IMG/VR virus record: IMGVR_UViG_3300035138_000084
Span: 1-27,181 of that record
Length of the DNA: 27,181 nucleotides
Source of the DNA: a virus
Strand: one strand, 5' to 3'
Made by a program: the position numbers and the translations under genes. Positions 1 through 6,957 of this stretch are shown piece after piece. Numbering within the stretch: position 1 is the stretch's first letter; the number at the start of each line of letters is the position of its first letter. The notes under the pieces are model-generated. The model was not told the DNA's origin. It made no database searches and saw only the letters and a list, made by a program, of their open reading frames with translations.

Positions 1-806
1 TCGGAGACTTACATGACGGTTCCATTCTAAGCTCGACCGGGGGCTGGAATAAACTACTAAACATGATGCACTCCAAATATGACGGCTGTTCTAACAACTA
101 TGGGGTTGATGGTGGAGACATGGTAGAGGCTATCTTAGTGGATGACCCCCGTTTTGACCCGCAAAAACTTACTGAGCCATTGCCCCTTGAACAGCTTAAT
201 GAAGCTATCAAAAAGCGCGAACCTATTAAAGACCAGCTAATCACCATTCTACAGGGGAACCATGAAAGGAAGCTCTGGCGTTTCGGAAATATAACCAAAG
301 ATATTTGCGATAAGCTCGGGGTCGAATACGGCACTTACACGGCCAAGATAAGCATAGTCAATAAGCACGACAATCTCATGTTCAAGGTATTCGAGACTCA
401 CGGCTCCAAGACCATTACTTCCACCGCCGATGACCCAATACGCCGCGAGGCCAATGAGAAGCTAATCCTGAAACGCCATCTCAAACGAAAGGCTGGCGAC
501 TGCGCCGTAATGGTCAAACACCACGCTCACAAACTTATAGTAGCTACCCCCGAACATGAACTTTACCTTGTTGACGATGGCAAAGCTATCAGGCAGCGCT
601 ATACGGGCTGGGGTCAGAATGAGGAATGGATACACCCCGATGCTAGATGGTATGGTTGCGCTGGTGCTTTCCTACGACTCTATGGAGATGGGATTTCAGG
701 CTATGCTGAGATAGGGGAATACGACCCCGTTGAGCTTGGCTTCTTGGTAACGAAGGTCAGGAAAAAGAAAATCGTGGCTGTCGAGCCTGTATATCTAAAA
801 CAATGA
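1..806 (+). CDS. Calcineurin-like metallophosphoesterase, 5' end outside window
   Basis: The frame is already open at base 3, so the gene starts upstream of the window; 267 codons are visible. Metallophosphoesterase motifs appear in order: GDLHDG at the window edge (motif I, metal-binding Asp and His), GGDMVE about 40 residues on (motif II), GNHER (motif III, bases 259-273) and a KHHAHK segment near base 520 that fits the C-terminal His-rich metal motif. The family hydrolyses phosphomono- or diesters with two metal ions in the cytoplasm; the substrate cannot be told from the sequence. It is the first gene of the rightward block, upstream of the capsid genes, and overlaps the next small gene by 4 nt (ATGA). 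An internal ATG at 63 is not the true start because motif I lies before it. The enzyme class is well supported; a role in virion assembly or nucleic-acid processing is unknown. Confidence 0.85.
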   Translation, partial: GDLHDGSILSSTGGWNKLLNMMHSKYDGCSNNYGVDGGDMVEAILVDDPRFDPQKLTEPLPLEQLNEAIKKREPIKDQLITILQGNHERKLWRFGNITKDICDKLGVEYGTYTAKISIVNKHDNLMFKVFETHGSKTITSTADDPIRREANEKLILKRHLKRKAGDCAVMVKHHAHKLIVATPEHELYLVDDGKAIRQRYTGWGQNEEWIHPDARWYGCAGAFLRLYGDGISGYAEIGEYDPVELGFLVTKVRKKKIVAVEPVYLKQ

Positions 807-970
807 ACCTAACAGATAAACAGCTAGAGGAAATAACCGAGAAGGCTAACGATAAGAAGGTCATTAAGCAGTGTGAGCCTCAAGTCTGCTTTCCTTTGCC
901 GGTGGAGAAGTGGATGGTTAGGCGGGTATTGGTAGCTTATGAAAAAACCCATATTCGACAAAGACCATAA
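803..970 (+). CDS. Small hypothetical protein (55 aa)
   Basis: This ORF begins at the ATG inside the ATGA that ends the phosphoesterase gene, the usual arrangement for coupled translation. It encodes 55 residues, starting MNLTDKQLEEI, with a charged helical N-terminal half, two cysteines (residues 24 and 29) and a basic C-terminus. It overlaps the next small ORF by 32 nt in another frame. No family is recognised. Support is positional only: the 4-nt overlap and lack of any other use of the stretch. Confidence 0.5.
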   Translation: MNLTDKQLEEITEKANDKKVIKQCEPQVCFPLPVEKWMVRRVLVAYEKTHIRQRP

Positions 971-1112
971 GGTAATCCCTGAGACACTTACTAAAGAGTC
1001 GGCGCCGATATTTATTTTATTCTTAGACTCCGAAATCCAGCGTCATCAAGAGGACATCGACCAGACCGAAGACCTGATAAAACGGATAAAGGAGCGATTT
1101 GAAATTGAATAA
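939..1112 (+). CDS. Small hypothetical protein (57 aa)
   Basis: The ATG at 939 opens a 57-residue frame that overlaps the preceding ORF by 32 nt and the following gene by 14 nt. The product starts MKKPIFDKDHKVIP, has a short hydrophobic run (IFILFL, residues 24-29) and ends in a charged amphipathic helix (about residues 30-57). No clear ribosome-binding site precedes it beyond a weak GGTATTGG stretch, so coupling to the upstream ORF is likely. No family is recognised. Confidence 0.45.
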   Translation: MKKPIFDKDHKVIPETLTKESAPIFILFLDSEIQRHQEDIDQTEDLIKRIKERFEIE

Positions 1113-1434
1113 GAAGTTAATCTACATCGCAGCCCCTTATACCAGTAATCCTGAGGAAAATGTCAAGAAGGCATTGGAAGCTGCCGATATAGTATTCGAG
1201 TGTGGGTATATTCCTTATGTGCCCCACCTCAGTCATCATTGGCATAGCCTATCACCTAAGAGCTATGAACAGTGGATGGAGATGGGTCAGGCTGTTGTGG
1301 AACGCTGCGATGGGGTATTGAGATTGCCAGGCAGGAGTCCTGGGGCCGATAGGGAAGTCCACTACGCTATTTTACTCGGAAAGCCTGTCTATTATGGCTT
1401 GGAAGATTTACCTACAGAGGGCTTGCGTAAATGA
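1099..1434 (+). CDS. DUF4406 / nucleoside 2-deoxyribosyltransferase-like protein
   Basis: The 111-residue product starts with a beta-strand motif IYIAAPYTS, followed by a helix (ENVKKALEAADIVFE), the pattern YIPYVPHLSHHWH, and the C-terminal stretch CDGVLRLPG...GADREVHYA. These are hallmarks of the DUF4406/nucleoside 2-deoxyribosyltransferase-like Rossmann fold, with the GAD-RE segment near the expected active site. Related enzymes act on nucleosides or nucleotides, but the phage versions are mostly uncharacterised. The likely start is TTG at 1099, four bases after AAAGGAG; a second in-frame TTG at 1105 is also possible with a 10-nt spacing. The gene is followed by an intrinsic terminator, so it closes the first transcription unit. 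Confidence 0.75.
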   Translation: MKLNKKLIYIAAPYTSNPEENVKKALEAADIVFECGYIPYVPHLSHHWHSLSPKSYEQWMEMGQAVVERCDGVLRLPGRSPGADREVHYAILLGKPVYYGLEDLPTEGLRK

Positions 1435-1451
1435 ATAAAGTGGGTTACAAT
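1423..1451 (+). promoter_or_regulatory. Possible sigma70-type promoter before the terminator
   Basis: TTGCGT (1423-1428) and TACAAT (1446-1451) are separated by 17 bp. The -10 matches five of six consensus bases, but the -35 matches only TTG. Transcription would begin near 1458 and meet the hairpin at 1482 almost at once, so it would either read through to the protease gene or make a very short RNA. Weak evidence. Confidence 0.25.
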
Positions 1452-1481
1452 ACTATGAAAAGAATATCATGTTAAGAAGTG

Positions 1482-1504
1482 GCCCGCTTCGGCGGGCTTT
1501 CTGT
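1482..1504 (+). terminator. Rho-independent terminator
   Basis: GCCCGC (1482-1487), a TTCG tetraloop and GCGGGC (1492-1497) make a perfect 6-bp GC stem, followed by TTTCTGT. It lies between the DUF4406 gene and the prohead protease gene and probably ends or attenuates transcription from upstream genes. Confidence 0.75.
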
Positions 1505-1530
1505 CATTAAAAACCAGGAGGGCCAGTATA

Positions 1531-2538
1531 ATGGAACTCGAAAAAAAGACTATTAAAGTCGAGCTAAAAGAGGATAGCGAACCTGGCAGCTTTACGGCTG
1601 TCATCGCTACTCTTAATGTGTGTGACAAGGACGGAGACGTAACCCTACCCGGTGCTTTCCCCGATGGCAAGCAAGTCTTAATATCCGCCTACGGTCATAC
1701 TAGCTGGTTGGGAAAGCCACCTATCGGAGTCGCTACGATTCACGAAAAGGGTGATAAGGTGCTGGGTGAGGGGCGCTTTAACCTTATGACCACCGATGGC
1801 AAGGATACCTACGAAGCCTTGAAATTTGCCCCGCAACTTCAAGAGTTTAGCTATGGCTTTTACCCTACCGAATGGTCTGTTGAGGAATGGGAAGATGATG
1901 GGGAAGCTCGTATGCTGAAGAAAATCGACATAAAGGAAATGTCCCCGGTGCTGGTTGGCGCTGGAATTGATACGGGGCTTGTCTCAATCAAGAGTGGAGA
2001 GGAAACCAAGCCATACGAAAATGAACATGCCTGTCGCTTGAGAAGCCCTAGTGATTTCGATAAAGATACCTTCAGGCGGGTTAAACGAAAGCATGAAGGC
2101 AAGGAATATTCCGTTATTATGGGGAAACTCAAAGGTGAAGATACCATGACCGAGCAGGCTTATCGTTATGATAAAAAAGTCTGGTCGGAATCCGAAGCCA
2201 GGAGTCATTGTAAAGACAAAGATGGCTCTTTTGAAGCTGCAAAAAAGGCCGAGGGAATGACCTATGTGGAAGAGGCCGAGATGGTGCTTGCTGCCGTCAA
2301 CGACCTTTCCGCCCGCACTAAGTCGCTTGCTGATTTGAGACGGGAAGATGGCCGTGACCTCAGCTTACCTAATCGAGAACGCTTAGAGGAACTGCAAGAA
2401 TCGCTGAATGGTATCGGGGGCTATATCAAGGAACTCATCGAAGCCCCTGCGCCAAAGGCTAATCCGGGCAGGGAACTCGAGCAACTCGAGCTTCAATTCC
2501 TGGAACTAGAGTCAAAATTCGTGGAGGTAACAAAGTGA
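1531..2538 (+). CDS. HK97-type prohead protease with C-terminal extension
   Basis: The protease trims the capsid precursor inside the procapsid. The first ~155 residues fit the U35/S78 (herpes-assemblin-like) family: SAYGHTSWLGKPPIG holds the probable catalytic His56, FSYGFYP holds the probable nucleophile Ser107, and KEMSPV lies in the conserved third strand. Residues ~160-232 form an extra domain (EHACRLRSP ... MGKLKGEDTMTEQAYRY ... EARSHCKD) that is also found fused to other phage proteases. Residues ~245-335 are a predicted coiled coil rich in Glu and Leu, probably a scaffold-like tail. At 335 aa it is longer than minimal prohead proteases (about 180-220 aa). ATG 1531 follows AGGAGGG. Its stop overlaps the capsid start (GTGA). 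Confidence 0.92.
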   Translation: MELEKKTIKVELKEDSEPGSFTAVIATLNVCDKDGDVTLPGAFPDGKQVLISAYGHTSWLGKPPIGVATIHEKGDKVLGEGRFNLMTTDGKDTYEALKFAPQLQEFSYGFYPTEWSVEEWEDDGEARMLKKIDIKEMSPVLVGAGIDTGLVSIKSGEETKPYENEHACRLRSPSDFDKDTFRRVKRKHEGKEYSVIMGKLKGEDTMTEQAYRYDKKVWSESEARSHCKDKDGSFEAAKKAEGMTYVEEAEMVLAAVNDLSARTKSLADLRREDGRDLSLPNRERLEELQESLNGIGGYIKELIEAPAPKANPGRELEQLELQFLELESKFVEVTK

Positions 2539-3785
2539 AAATCGAAACTATGTCCCTTAAGGAACTAAGGGAAGCCATCGGCCAGAAGTCTAAGGAACTC
2601 AAGGCTATCTGGTCGGAAGCCGGAGAAGACCGTGACCTGTCTAAGGTCAAGAGTCTCGATGGTGACAATGCTGCAAAGCTCGATACCATCAACCAGAAGA
2701 CAACGGAGCTTAACGAACTCCATGCCGAATTCGAGAAGAAAAATAAGATGGATGTTGATGCCAAGCGGGTTGCTGAACTGGACAAGGAATTCAACAAGGC
2801 AGCTTCACCTATCGAATTCCCTGGCCAAGACCCCGGCGGTCACGCTGCTCCCACTAAAGACCTCGGCCAGCTATTCTGTGAGTCGAAGGCTTACAAGGAA
2901 AAGGGTAAAGAGGCTAGGCTTGACATAGAGCTCAAGACCATTATGACCGCGACTTCAAGCTGGGCGCCAGAGTCCCTACGGATACCGAGGATTGAGCAGT
3001 ATCCCTTACGGGCACTCACGGTGGCTGACTATTTTCCCATGTTTACTACCGATATGTCTTCAATCAAATACATGGAGGAAACGACCTTTACCAATAATGC
3101 CGCCGAAATCGCCGAGGAAAGCAACGCTGCAGCTCCTACTGCTTATGGCGAAGCTGCGCTGGCCTTCACCGAGCGCTCTGTGCCTATCGAGAAGATAGCC
3201 GTCTGGCTGCCTATTACCGATGAGCAGCTAGAGGACGTGGTAGGAGTCGGGCAGTATGTCAATGACCGTTTGGCCTTTATGATTCGCTACAAGCTCGATG
3301 GTCAGCTAATTGCCGGCGACGGTTCCACGCCTAACCTGCGCGGTGTCCTTAATGCTACCAACATCCAGACGCAGGCTCTTGGAACCGATACCGTTCCCGA
3401 TGCTATCTATAAAGCAGCTACTCTGGTTAGAGCGACTGGCTTTGCCGAGCCTTCGGTTGTAATGATGCACCCGAATGACTGGCAGTCCGTAAGGCTGCTG
3501 CGCACGGCTGATGGTATCTACATCTTCGGCAACCCGACTGAGCCAGGGCCGGAGCGCATCTGGGGTATTCCTATAGCGCTTACTACGGCGGAAACTGAAA
3601 ACACGGCGGTTGTTGGTGACTTTGCCCGCTTCGCTGGACTGTATGTAAAACGCGGTGTTGATGTCAAGGTCACTGATAGTCACGGCGAACTGTTTACGGC
3701 TGGCGTTCAGGCGGTCAGGGCCACGATGCGCTGTGCTGCGGTTTACTTCCGAGGCACGGCCTTCTGTAAGGTAACTGGAATATAA
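2535..3785 (+). CDS. HK97-fold major capsid protein
   Basis: The 416-residue product forms the icosahedral shell. Residues 1-~95 are a charged coiled coil, the delta/scaffold domain normally removed by the protease. The HK97 core follows, with recognisable blocks LDGQLIAGDGSTPNLRGVL (E-loop/A-domain side), PSVVMMHPNDWQSVRLLR and ERIWGIPIALT (P-domain and A-domain strands), and a final GTAFCKVTGI strand. The start is GTG at 2535 inside a GTGA overlap, with GGAGG 8 nt upstream. Adjacency to the protease and connector genes agrees with the call. No separate scaffold gene is needed. Confidence 0.95.
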   Translation: MKIETMSLKELREAIGQKSKELKAIWSEAGEDRDLSKVKSLDGDNAAKLDTINQKTTELNELHAEFEKKNKMDVDAKRVAELDKEFNKAASPIEFPGQDPGGHAAPTKDLGQLFCESKAYKEKGKEARLDIELKTIMTATSSWAPESLRIPRIEQYPLRALTVADYFPMFTTDMSSIKYMEETTFTNNAAEIAEESNAAAPTAYGEAALAFTERSVPIEKIAVWLPITDEQLEDVVGVGQYVNDRLAFMIRYKLDGQLIAGDGSTPNLRGVLNATNIQTQALGTDTVPDAIYKAATLVRATGFAEPSVVMMHPNDWQSVRLLRTADGIYIFGNPTEPGPERIWGIPIALTTAETENTAVVGDFARFAGLYVKRGVDVKVTDSHGELFTAGVQAVRATMRCAAVYFRGTAFCKVTGI

Positions 3786-3792
3786 AAAAACT

Positions 3793-3832
3793 AGAGGGAG
3801 GCGGCGGGACAACCCCCCTTCCCCTTCCCTCT
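3793..3832 (+). other. Hairpin between capsid and fibre genes
   Basis: AGAGGGA (3793-3799) can pair with TCCCTCT (3826-3832), with further interrupted G/C pairing inside. There is no T-run after it, so it is more likely an mRNA-stability or attenuation hairpin below the very highly expressed capsid gene than a full terminator. The next ribosome-binding site (GGAGGA, 3840-3845) follows it. Confidence 0.4.
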
Positions 3833-3853
3833 TAAAATGGAGGACAAAACGAA

Positions 3854-6259
3854 ATGGCTAGAAAACCATTAACAAAACGGGTCTGGCAAAATGCTGGTGC
3901 GCCTTCGGATGGCGGAAGCGGCACTCTTGCGGGTGACCCCTGGCTGGAAAAGGGCGACCTACTTATTGATATAACTAACGGCACACTTTACCAAAATACC
4001 AATACTCAGGCTTCGCCGACCTGGTCGCAGATAGTCGGTGGAACCGGGGCTTCCCTCGATACCGATGTGGGCAACATGGCAACCGATGGAACGGCTACGG
4101 CCAATGCTCTCGGCTCGGCTTCTACGGCGGCTCCTATCGACCACGTCCACAAGCTCGGCGACCATGACCATAGCGGAGCTACAAAGGGTGGGGCTATCGC
4201 TCTAGCGGCTCTCGGTGCCGGTTTCTTTACGGCTGATGCTACGGGCCGCGCTAAGTTCGCCAGTGACTTTTTCGATGCGACAAAGTTCGCTGACATCGTA
4301 GCTGACGATGCGATTACCAACGCTTTCCTAGATGCGAAGGTAGCCGATGACGCTTTCGATAATACCTTCCTACTGGCGGCTATTGATGCCGATGCCTTTG
4401 ATAATGCACTCTGCGACCTCATCTTTGCCAATAATGCTTTCGCTGCCGATGCTGCCAGCCGAGCTATGTTCGCTGACGGTATCTGGACGGGGGCAAAGCT
4501 GGCTGACGGTGCCTTGAGTGCCGATGCAACGGGCAGGGCCAAGATAGCTACCGACTTCTTTAATGCGGCTACCGTCCTCGATTTATTCGCCACTGACTCG
4601 ATTGACTCGACGGCTGCGGCGGCTATCATCGCCGATAATGCTATCCCGTCGAGCAAGGTCAACTGGTCTTACGGCGGAGCTGGAGACATTGTTACAATTG
4701 TTCCTGACGCTTCGGCTGATGCTGGTTCTGAATCAGGTGTAGCTCGAATCGACCATACCCATGCTATCGCCTGTGCTGCACCGAGTGCCGGTCTAGCGGC
4801 TGCGGATGCTGAAGGCTCAAGCAATTCATTTGCACGGGCTGACCATGTCCACAAGGCTACTCTGGCTAACGATGTCTATTTTGTCGGGCGCAACAATGCC
4901 GATGATGGCGACATCAACGTCTTTAAGGTCAATGCCTCCGACCAGATAGAACTTGGTGCTGACCTTTATCCCGGAGCACACAATATCATAATGACGGGCT
5001 ATGTCAGCATTGGCTCTACAGTGGCCGATAGCGGCGGGATACGCATACCCAATGATACGGTAGCCGTAGTCGCTCGAAACGCTGGGGATGATGGTAACGT
5101 AAACATGTGGAAAGTCAATGCCAGTGACCAGATAGAAGCGGGCGCTGACGTAAACATGAGCACCAACGGCCTAATCTCTACTGGTTACATCTCAGTCGGA
5201 GCTTCCCCTGCGGATGCTGGTGGTATCCGAATCCCCAACAACACCTATCTAGCCCTGGCTCGGAATCAGGCTGGTGGCGGCAATATCAATATGTGGAAGG
5301 TCAATGCTTCCGATGACCTTGAGGCTGGAGCAGATGTTGACCTCGGTTCTAATAACCTGTTCACTACCGGTTATGTTTCCATCGGTTCTACGGTAGCTGA
5401 CAGTGGCGGTATCAGGATACCCAATGATACCTATCTGGCGTTAGCTAGGAACAACGGGGATGATGGCAATGTTAGCCTTATAAAAGCCAATGCTTCAGAT
5501 TTGATAGAGTTCGGAGCGAGCCTAGCGGCTACTACCTTCGCCGGAACAGTAAGTATGGCTGACCAGGCTATCGACTTCACGACTGGATACATAGAGTTCG
5601 GAACCACGCCGGCGGCTTCAGGGGATATTCGCCAGGAAAATAATACGGTTCTCTGGGCGGCTCGGAACGCAGGAGATGACGGCGACATATCGGGCTGGAA
5701 GGTAAACGCCGAAGACGACTACGAAGCTGCGGCTGATGTCAACCTGGGAGGCAACAAGCTCTATGGTGGCACGGCGGCTAATGCCGACCTAGACCTTAAC
5801 GCCACCACCAACGGCACCGAGACGACCTCTTACATCATAGCCAGACAGATGCTCGATTGCACAGTAGGCATGGTAGCTACACTGGTGAAGGCCGGGGCGG
5901 TAGGCGATGCTGAAACTAACCAGACCGACATCAATGGCCTTATGGCTATCGATTCCACTAACCACCGCTTCTACTTCCGCTATGGCGATGCCTGGCACTA
6001 CTGTTCACAGGATGCCGGCTTTGCCTTCCCCGAATGGGAGCGAAACTGTCCTATCTGCGGAAATGCTATCGAGGTTGGTGATTCCGTAGTCGGCGTCATC
6101 GACTCCATTCAGGAGGACGGCGCGCGGCATGGTGTCTATTGTCATGCAAGCTGCGTGGGTGAATCGGTGACCGGTATCAATCTTCCCAACAAGGCAGAAG
6201 CTCCTAAAGGCAAAGGTGTTTCAGAGCCTAGCGCGCGGGAGAAGATGCTGGCTGCTTAA
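3854..6259 (+). CDS. Repeat-rich fibre/decoration-like virion protein with C-terminal Cys motif
   Basis: This 801-residue protein sits directly after the capsid gene, where decoration or head-fibre genes occur. Domains seen: residues ~20-62, a small beta unit (GDLLIDITNGTLYQN ... TWSQI) like that in the 60-aa gene at 7085; residues 97-108, DHVHKLGDHDHSG, a His-rich fibre motif repeated as IDHTH (~299) and ADHVH (~329); residues ~120-265, Ala/Asp-rich tandem units (ADATGRAKFASDFF, ADDAFDN, LADGALSADATGRAK); residues ~340-648, five ~62-residue repeats; residues ~650-720, a beta domain (NHRFYFRYGDAWHYC); residues 732-767, CPIC plus CHASC, a zinc-knuckle-like pair. The fold should be an elongated trimeric fibre, as in tail fibres using HxH metal sites. 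Head fibre or large decoration protein is inferred from position only; a displaced tail fibre is possible. ATG 3854 follows GGAGG. Confidence 0.7.
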   Translation: MARKPLTKRVWQNAGAPSDGGSGTLAGDPWLEKGDLLIDITNGTLYQNTNTQASPTWSQIVGGTGASLDTDVGNMATDGTATANALGSASTAAPIDHVHKLGDHDHSGATKGGAIALAALGAGFFTADATGRAKFASDFFDATKFADIVADDAITNAFLDAKVADDAFDNTFLLAAIDADAFDNALCDLIFANNAFAADAASRAMFADGIWTGAKLADGALSADATGRAKIATDFFNAATVLDLFATDSIDSTAAAAIIADNAIPSSKVNWSYGGAGDIVTIVPDASADAGSESGVARIDHTHAIACAAPSAGLAAADAEGSSNSFARADHVHKATLANDVYFVGRNNADDGDINVFKVNASDQIELGADLYPGAHNIIMTGYVSIGSTVADSGGIRIPNDTVAVVARNAGDDGNVNMWKVNASDQIEAGADVNMSTNGLISTGYISVGASPADAGGIRIPNNTYLALARNQAGGGNINMWKVNASDDLEAGADVDLGSNNLFTTGYVSIGSTVADSGGIRIPNDTYLALARNNGDDGNVSLIKANASDLIEFGASLAATTFAGTVSMADQAIDFTTGYIEFGTTPAASGDIRQENNTVLWAARNAGDDGDISGWKVNAEDDYEAAADVNLGGNKLYGGTAANADLDLNATTNGTETTSYIIARQMLDCTVGMVATLVKAGAVGDAETNQTDINGLMAIDSTNHRFYFRYGDAWHYCSQDAGFAFPEWERNCPICGNAIEVGDSVVGVIDSIQEDGARHGVYCHASCVGESVTGINLPNKAEAPKGKGVSEPSAREKMLAA
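4871..5797 (+). repeat. Five ~62-residue tandem repeats inside the fibre gene
   Basis: The coding repeats share a pattern of ARN-x(2)-DDGN-(I/V)-N-x-WKVNASD-x-(I/L)-E-x-GAD, then TTGY(V/I)S(I/V)G, then GGIRIPN(D/N)T. Copies 1-3 and the beginning of 4 are closest; copy 4 has about 10 extra residues before TGYIEFG, and copy 5 has decayed at its end (GGNKLYGG). DNA similarity is diverged, so copies are old. They probably build the shaft of the fibre. Confidence 0.85.
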
Positions 6260-6270
6260 CACGGGTTATA

Positions 6271-6293
6271 GGGGGTGGGTGACTCCCACCCCC
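6271..6293 (+). terminator. Strong GC hairpin after the fibre gene
   Basis: GGGGGTGGG (6271-6279) pairs perfectly with CCCACCCCC (6285-6293) around the loop TGACT. The stem is very stable, but the tail TTGACTAA is not a real U-run. It may be a weak terminator or a stability hairpin that sets different levels for the genes on either side. Confidence 0.5.
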
Positions 6294-6327
6294 TTGACTA
6301 ATAAGGAGGGAATAAAAAGGAGGAAAA

Positions 6328-6732
6328 ATGAAGGTAACAAACGGTACAATCTTCAGTGCCCGCGAGCCCCTGAGGATTCTGCTCGGACAAAAATTCCCAG
6401 TGATGGTGAGCTATAAACTGGCTAAGATGGCTCATGTTGTTCAGGACCAGCTTCACATCATAACCGAAACGCGCAATGCCCTTATTGAAAAACATGGCAC
6501 CAAAGAGAAGGGGAAGCCCGGCAAGACCGTGCCCCCTAACACCCCGGCAATGGAGGCCTTTAGCAAAGAACTGGCCGAACTGCTTGAACTTGAAGTGGAG
6601 CTAAAAATCGAGAAGGTTAAGCTCCCGGAGAAGGTAGCGGCCACCTGTGATAAATGTCATCATAACATGGATAGACCGCTCGAAATAGAGCCTTCCATAC
6701 TCTTAGCTTTGGAGGACTTTATCGAGGTTTAG
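6328..6732 (+). CDS. DUF1617-like phage protein (134 aa)
   Basis: The product begins MKVTNGTIFSAREPLRILL and has a long helical centre (KLAKMAHVVQDQLHIITETRNALIEKHG), then an acidic segment (FSKELAELLELEVELKIEKVKLPE). This pattern resembles the DUF1617 group of small phage proteins found among head and tail genes, whose function is unknown. The C-terminal part has a CDKCHH pair of cysteines and histidines that could bind a metal. The start follows AAGGAGGA with ideal spacing. An 8-bp hairpin (AGCTTGGC/GCCAGGCT, 6731-6755) starts at its stop codon. Confidence 0.55.
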   Translation: MKVTNGTIFSAREPLRILLGQKFPVMVSYKLAKMAHVVQDQLHIITETRNALIEKHGTKEKGKPGKTVPPNTPAMEAFSKELAELLELEVELKIEKVKLPEKVAATCDKCHHNMDRPLEIEPSILLALEDFIEV

Positions 6733-6846
6733 CTTGGCCTTGGGCAAGCCAGGCTCCCTACTTCTGGTGGGGGGATATGGGGTTACTCTCCTTACCCATT
6801 CCCCTCACCCTCGAAGGGGGTGGAAATGAAAAAGGGTAGTGAGTAA
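6733..6846 (+). other. Intergenic region before the tRNA, hairpins only
   Basis: No credible gene is seen. A stem AGCTTGGC/GCCAGGCT (6731-6738 with 6748-6755) overlaps the preceding stop codon. A small CACCC/GGGTG stem lies at 6806-6822. A 20-codon frame (ATG 6777 to TAG 6839) exists but has only a G-rich run before it. Bases 6836-6844 can pair with the tRNA 3' end. Confidence 0.4.
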
Positions 6847-6922
6847 TGCGAGTTGGAGCAGTGGTTAGCTCACCAGCCTCATAAGCTGGAGGTCGGGGGT
6901 TCAAATCCCCCACTCGCTACCA
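6847..6922 (+). tRNA. tRNA-Met(CAU), initiator-like
   Basis: A 76-nt cloverleaf with encoded CCA. The acceptor strands TGCGAGT/ACTCGCT give six pairs and a U1:U72 mismatch. The D stem is GAGC/GCTC with loop AGTGGTTA, the anticodon arm CCAGC-CTCATAA-GCTGG (anticodon CAU), the variable loop AGGTC, and the T arm GGGGG-TTCAAAT-CCCCC. The unpaired 1:72 position and the A11:U24 pair are traits of bacterial initiator tRNAs. The three consecutive G:C pairs next to the anticodon loop are absent (A29:U41, G30:C40, C31:G39), so identity is mixed; elongator Met or Ile2 (lysidine) cannot be excluded. It sits inside the structural gene block on the coding strand. Confidence 0.9.
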
Positions 6923-6923
6923 A

Positions 6924-6949
6924 TAGTATATACAAGTAGTATATACAAG
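6924..6949 (+). repeat. Perfect tandem 13-bp repeat after the tRNA
   Basis: TAGTATATACAAG occurs twice in direct tandem (6924-6936 and 6937-6949), beginning 2 nt after the tRNA CCA end. It is AT-rich in a GC-moderate region. It could be a protein-binding site, a processing signal or a promoter-like -10 pair; nothing in the sequence decides between these. Confidence 0.8.
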
Positions 6950-6957
6950 AAGTAAAA

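Noticed and set aside
3306-3812. Antisense 168-aa frame opposite the capsid gene
   Set aside because: The capsid frame is certain and conserved; the antisense product has no recognisable pattern and no start signal.
4006-4662. Long antisense frame (218 aa) opposite the fibre gene
   Set aside because: It mirrors the Ala/Asp-rich tandem repeats of the fibre gene; low-complexity product, no ribosome-binding site, wrong strand for the block.
6777-6839. 20-codon frame before the tRNA
   Set aside because: Only a G-rich run precedes it and the composition is that of the hairpin region; no overlap or motif supports translation.
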